This document shows positions 5,354-7,755 of a DNA stretch of 7,755 bases, in pieces (positions within the stretch are counted from its first letter, which is position 1; every line of letters begins with the position of its first letter). The stretch covers positions 1 to 7,755 of the forward strand of contig JAAZNH010000308.1 of the NCBI GenBank assembly GCA_012798365.1, in the 5' to 3' direction. The stretch comes from Methanomicrobiales archaeon. Its GTDB lineage: Archaea > Halobacteriota > Methanomicrobia > Methanomicrobiales > Methanospirillaceae. The translations under genes were made by a program, and so were the position numbers. The notes under the pieces were generated by a model. That model was given only the letters and a program-made list of their open reading frames with translations. It was not told the origin of the DNA and ran no database searches.

Positions 5354-5387
5354 CGGTTTATTCTAGAGAATTACGACGGGAACAAAG

Positions 5388-5410
5388 ATAAAAAAAAGGC
5401 TATTGGGGGG
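5388..5410 (-). terminator. T-tract terminator after EF-2
   Basis: On the - strand, six C followed by AATAGCC and a run of eight T (positions 5397-5390) begins about 20 bases after the EF-2 stop. It probably ends the ribosomal protein/EF-2 message before the GTPase gene. Confidence 0.6.
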
Positions 5411-5428
5411 TTTTCTGGTGTTGGGGAC

Positions 5429-7624
5429 TTATACTGCGAGATAGTCGTTCGGGGTCGGCATCTGGTCCTTTAAGCCCTTGCGCTTGCGGATACCGATAAC
5501 AACTTCCTTGACCATGTTGTTGGGAACGAGCTCGAATCCCGCGAACTCCGTGTTCCACATTGCACGGCCTTCGGTTGCTGACCGGATATCACCGGCAAAC
5601 CCGAAGAGCTCGGCAACCGGGGCCTTACCATGGACAGAGATGGTGTCTCCTTCGCTTGCCATGTCAAAGACCTGACCGCGCCGGCCCTGGATCTGGGACG
5701 TTGCTGCACCCATCTGGTCCATCGGGACGGTGATCTGGATCTTCTGGACCGGCTCTAAGAGCGAGTCGCCTGCAAGGAGCATGCCGCCCTTGATGGCGCC
5801 ACGGACTGCCGGGATGACCTGTGCCGGGCCACGGTGGATTGCATCCTCGTGGAGCTTGACATCGGTTAAGACCATCTTGAGGTTCTGGACGGGCTCATCA
5901 GCAAGCGGACCACCGGCAAGTGCCTCGTGGATACCTTCGATGATTAGTTCCATGGTCTCGTTAAGGTACTGGATACCCTTGGTGGAATCGATGAGCATGC
6001 AGGTACCCTTGATATCCTTGACGTTCTTGGCCTCATCCTTGTCCAGACCGGCCTTGATAAGCACATCACGGCGCTCAAGGTTCTGCTGGTTCATGGACAC
6101 TTCGCCGGCCTTGATCAGGTCGACGATGTTGTCGGGGAGGGGTGAGAGGGTGAAGTAGAAGCGGTTGTGCCTGTTGGGGGACTTGCCTTCTACGTTCTCA
6201 ACAACACCGGTAACCGTCTCACGGTAGACGACGATCGGCGGGGAGGTGACGATCTCGACACCCTTGTCACGCTTGATACGTCCGGTGATGATCTCGAGGT
6301 GCAGTTCTCCCATACCGGCAATCAGGTGCTCACCGGTCTCTTCATTGATGGAGATACTGAGGGTGGGGTCCTCCTTGGCCACCTGCCGGAGCACTTCAAC
6401 AAGTTTGGGCAGGTCCTTCATGTTCTTTGCCTCGACAGCAACGGTCATGACAGGTTCGCTGTAATGCTTCAGCGACTCAAAAGGCGTGACTTCCATGAGG
6501 GAGCTGACCGTTGAGCCGACGATGGCATCCTTCAGACCGGTGACGGCGGCAATATTACCAGCGACAATCTCTTCGACTTCGACCCTCTTGGGGCCCATGA
6601 AGATACCGACCTGCTGGAGCCGGTTCTCTTTCTTGGCGGTGCCCATGACATAGAGCACATCGCCCCTCTTGAGGCTGCCGGAGAAGAGCCGGCCGGTTGC
6701 GACTTCACCTGCGTGGGGGTCGAACGAGATATCCGTAACCATCATGGCAACCGGGCCTTTCGGGTCGCAGGCGAGCATGGCCTTGCCTTCCTTGGTGTCC
6801 TTCTCTCCGTGCCAGATAACATTGACACGCCGGGGCTGGGCTTCGAGCGGGCTTGGCAGTTTGTTGACTACCATATCCAGGAGAACTTCCGAGAGCGGGC
6901 TGTTCTTTGCCAGGAATTTCATGTCGCCTGCACGGCACTTGTCGTATACAACCTTGAAGGAGATTCCGCTCTTCTTCATGAACGGGACCGATACTGCCCA
7001 GTTGTAAAGAGCTGATCCGAAAGCTACCGTTCCTGCACCGGCATCAAGTTTCCAGCCATTATTGTAGGCCTCTTCGTTCATGCCCCTGATGAGCTTGTTG
7101 ACCTTGTCAATGACTCTGCCAAGACGGATCTGCATCTCCTGGTCATCGACTTTCAGCTCGTTGATGAGCCGGTCGACCTTGTTAACGAAGAGAACAGGGC
7201 GGACACCCTCCTTGAGGGCCTGCCGGAGAACGGTCTCGGTCTGGGGCATGGTGCCTTCGACTGCGTCCACAAGGACGACTGCGCCGTCTACTGCGCGCAT
7301 TGCACGGGTAACGTCGCCACCAAAGTCAACGTGACCGGGCGTGTCGATCATGTTGATGAGGAAGTCCTGACCTTCATATTCGTGGACCATCGAGACGTTG
7401 GATGCGTCGATGGTGATACCGCGGGCCTGCTCTTCCGGATCTGAGTCCATGAAGAGCTGCTTTCCTGCCAGTTCTTCAGAGATGATACCGGCACCTGAAA
7501 GGAGGTTGTCAGAAAGAGTGGTTTTGCCGTGGTCGATGTGCGCTACAATACCGATGTTCCGAATGTGCTTCGGATCCTTCATGAGCTCAACTACGCGCTC
7601 AACAGTTTTTTTGCCTCGGGACAT
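5429..7624 (-). CDS. fusA: Translation elongation factor 2 (aEF-2)
   Basis: This GTPase drives translocation of tRNA and mRNA on the ribosome. The 731 residues match the usual archaeal length, so the gene is complete. The N-terminal G domain shows G1 AHIDHGKT (28-35), G2 RGITI (68-72), G3 DTPGH (94-98) and G4 NKVD (148-151). Beta-barrel domain II lies at roughly 280-370 (TGRLFSGSLKRGDVLYV), followed by domain III with GMGELHLE. Domain IV carries LHEDAIHRGPAQ, where His597 is the residue converted to diphthamide in archaea and eukaryotes. This motif separates it from bacterial EF-G. The C-terminus (RKRKGLKDQMPTPNDYLAV) is of the archaeal type. It starts 24 bases after the uS7 stop with GAGGT six bases before the ATG, so it is read from the ribosomal protein operon. 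Confidence 0.98.
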   Translation of the reverse strand: MSRGKKTVERVVELMKDPKHIRNIGIVAHIDHGKTTLSDNLLSGAGIISEELAGKQLFMDSDPEEQARGITIDASNVSMVHEYEGQDFLINMIDTPGHVDFGGDVTRAMRAVDGAVVLVDAVEGTMPQTETVLRQALKEGVRPVLFVNKVDRLINELKVDDQEMQIRLGRVIDKVNKLIRGMNEEAYNNGWKLDAGAGTVAFGSALYNWAVSVPFMKKSGISFKVVYDKCRAGDMKFLAKNSPLSEVLLDMVVNKLPSPLEAQPRRVNVIWHGEKDTKEGKAMLACDPKGPVAMMVTDISFDPHAGEVATGRLFSGSLKRGDVLYVMGTAKKENRLQQVGIFMGPKRVEVEEIVAGNIAAVTGLKDAIVGSTVSSLMEVTPFESLKHYSEPVMTVAVEAKNMKDLPKLVEVLRQVAKEDPTLSISINEETGEHLIAGMGELHLEIITGRIKRDKGVEIVTSPPIVVYRETVTGVVENVEGKSPNRHNRFYFTLSPLPDNIVDLIKAGEVSMNQQNLERRDVLIKAGLDKDEAKNVKDIKGTCMLIDSTKGIQYLNETMELIIEGIHEALAGGPLADEPVQNLKMVLTDVKLHEDAIHRGPAQVIPAVRGAIKGGMLLAGDSLLEPVQKIQITVPMDQMGAATSQIQGRRGQVFDMASEGDTISVHGKAPVAELFGFAGDIRSATEGRAMWNTEFAGFELVPNNMVKEVVIGIRKRKGLKDQMPTPNDYLAV

Positions 7625-7630
7625 GAAAAA

Positions 7631-7635
7631 ACCTC
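7631..7635 (-). promoter_or_regulatory. Shine-Dalgarno GAGGT of EF-2
   Basis: On the - strand GAGGT sits between two T/A-rich stretches, six bases before the EF-2 ATG at 7624. It confirms that start. Confidence 0.75.
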
Positions 7636-7648
7636 AAAAAAGACAGTG

Positions 7649-7755
7649 TTACCGGGCGGACTTTGCGATCCGCTCGCGTTCTTCCTTTTTACCTACCGAG
7701 TAACACTTCACGTCGCCCTTGGATGCCGCGATGAGTTCATCGGCAAGAACTGCAC
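7649..7755 (-). CDS. rps7: Ribosomal protein uS7 (S7), C-terminal end only
   Basis: The last 35 codons of a gene that enters from the right edge; the stop is TAA at 7651-7649. The peptide contains LADELIAASKGDVKCYSVGK and ends KKEERERIAKSAR, which matches the conserved C-terminal helix of archaeal/eukaryotic S7. S7 binds the 3' domain of 16S rRNA and helps form the head of the small subunit. Its place directly before EF-2 is the usual archaeal order (uS12, uS7, EF-2). The N-terminal part lies outside the window. Confidence 0.9.
   Translation of the reverse strand, partial: AVLADELIAASKGDVKCYSVGKKEERERIAKSAR

Noticed and set aside
5730..7703. Several + strand open frames opposite EF-2
   Set aside because: All are antisense shadows of a highly conserved, codon-biased gene.

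Overview
The window looks like chromosomal DNA from a methanogenic archaeon, most likely of the Methanomicrobiales (Methanoregula-like). Direct support comes from an archaeal-type elongation factor 2 with the diphthamide-site motif, an archaeal uS7 C-terminus just upstream of it, T-tract terminators, TATA-like promoter boxes, and surface proteins built from PEGA repeats. The order-level placement is inference from general gene content, not from a database match.

Left arm, + strand (187-4473). A small membrane-anchored protein (187-414) comes first. A TATA-driven pair with overlapping stop and start codons follows: a large cell-surface protein with a Thr/Pro-rich stalk and five PEGA repeats (525-2099), and a membrane protein with one extracytoplasmic CACHE-like sensor domain and no output domain (2096-2773). 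Two tandem cyclophilin-type peptidyl-prolyl isomerases come next. The first is a predicted secreted lipoprotein (2831-3502) and the second a cytosolic enzyme (3580-4047). They are about 70% identical and share a 40-base identical stretch. A small two-helix membrane protein of unknown function (4186-4473) ends this arm. T-rich tracts follow most of these units.

Centre (4474-4804). This is a convergent intergenic region with no supported gene. It holds a hairpin followed by a run of ten T (4553-4586), which looks like a terminator on the + strand.

Right arm, - strand (4805-7755). Reading from the right edge, the C-terminal end of ribosomal protein uS7 is followed after 24 bases by EF-2, with a GAGGT ribosome-binding site in the gap. 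This is the usual archaeal str-operon order. EF-2 ends at a T tract. The next - strand gene is not EF-1alpha but a small MglA/COG2229-type GTPase.

Functionally, the left arm is mainly about the cell surface (surface-exposed repeats, a sensor, an exported foldase) and the right arm is translation. I see no mobile element, CRISPR array, tRNA or rRNA. I found no clear evidence of a wholly new system. The best candidates are the PEGA-plus-orphan-sensor pair and the duplicated cyclophilins.
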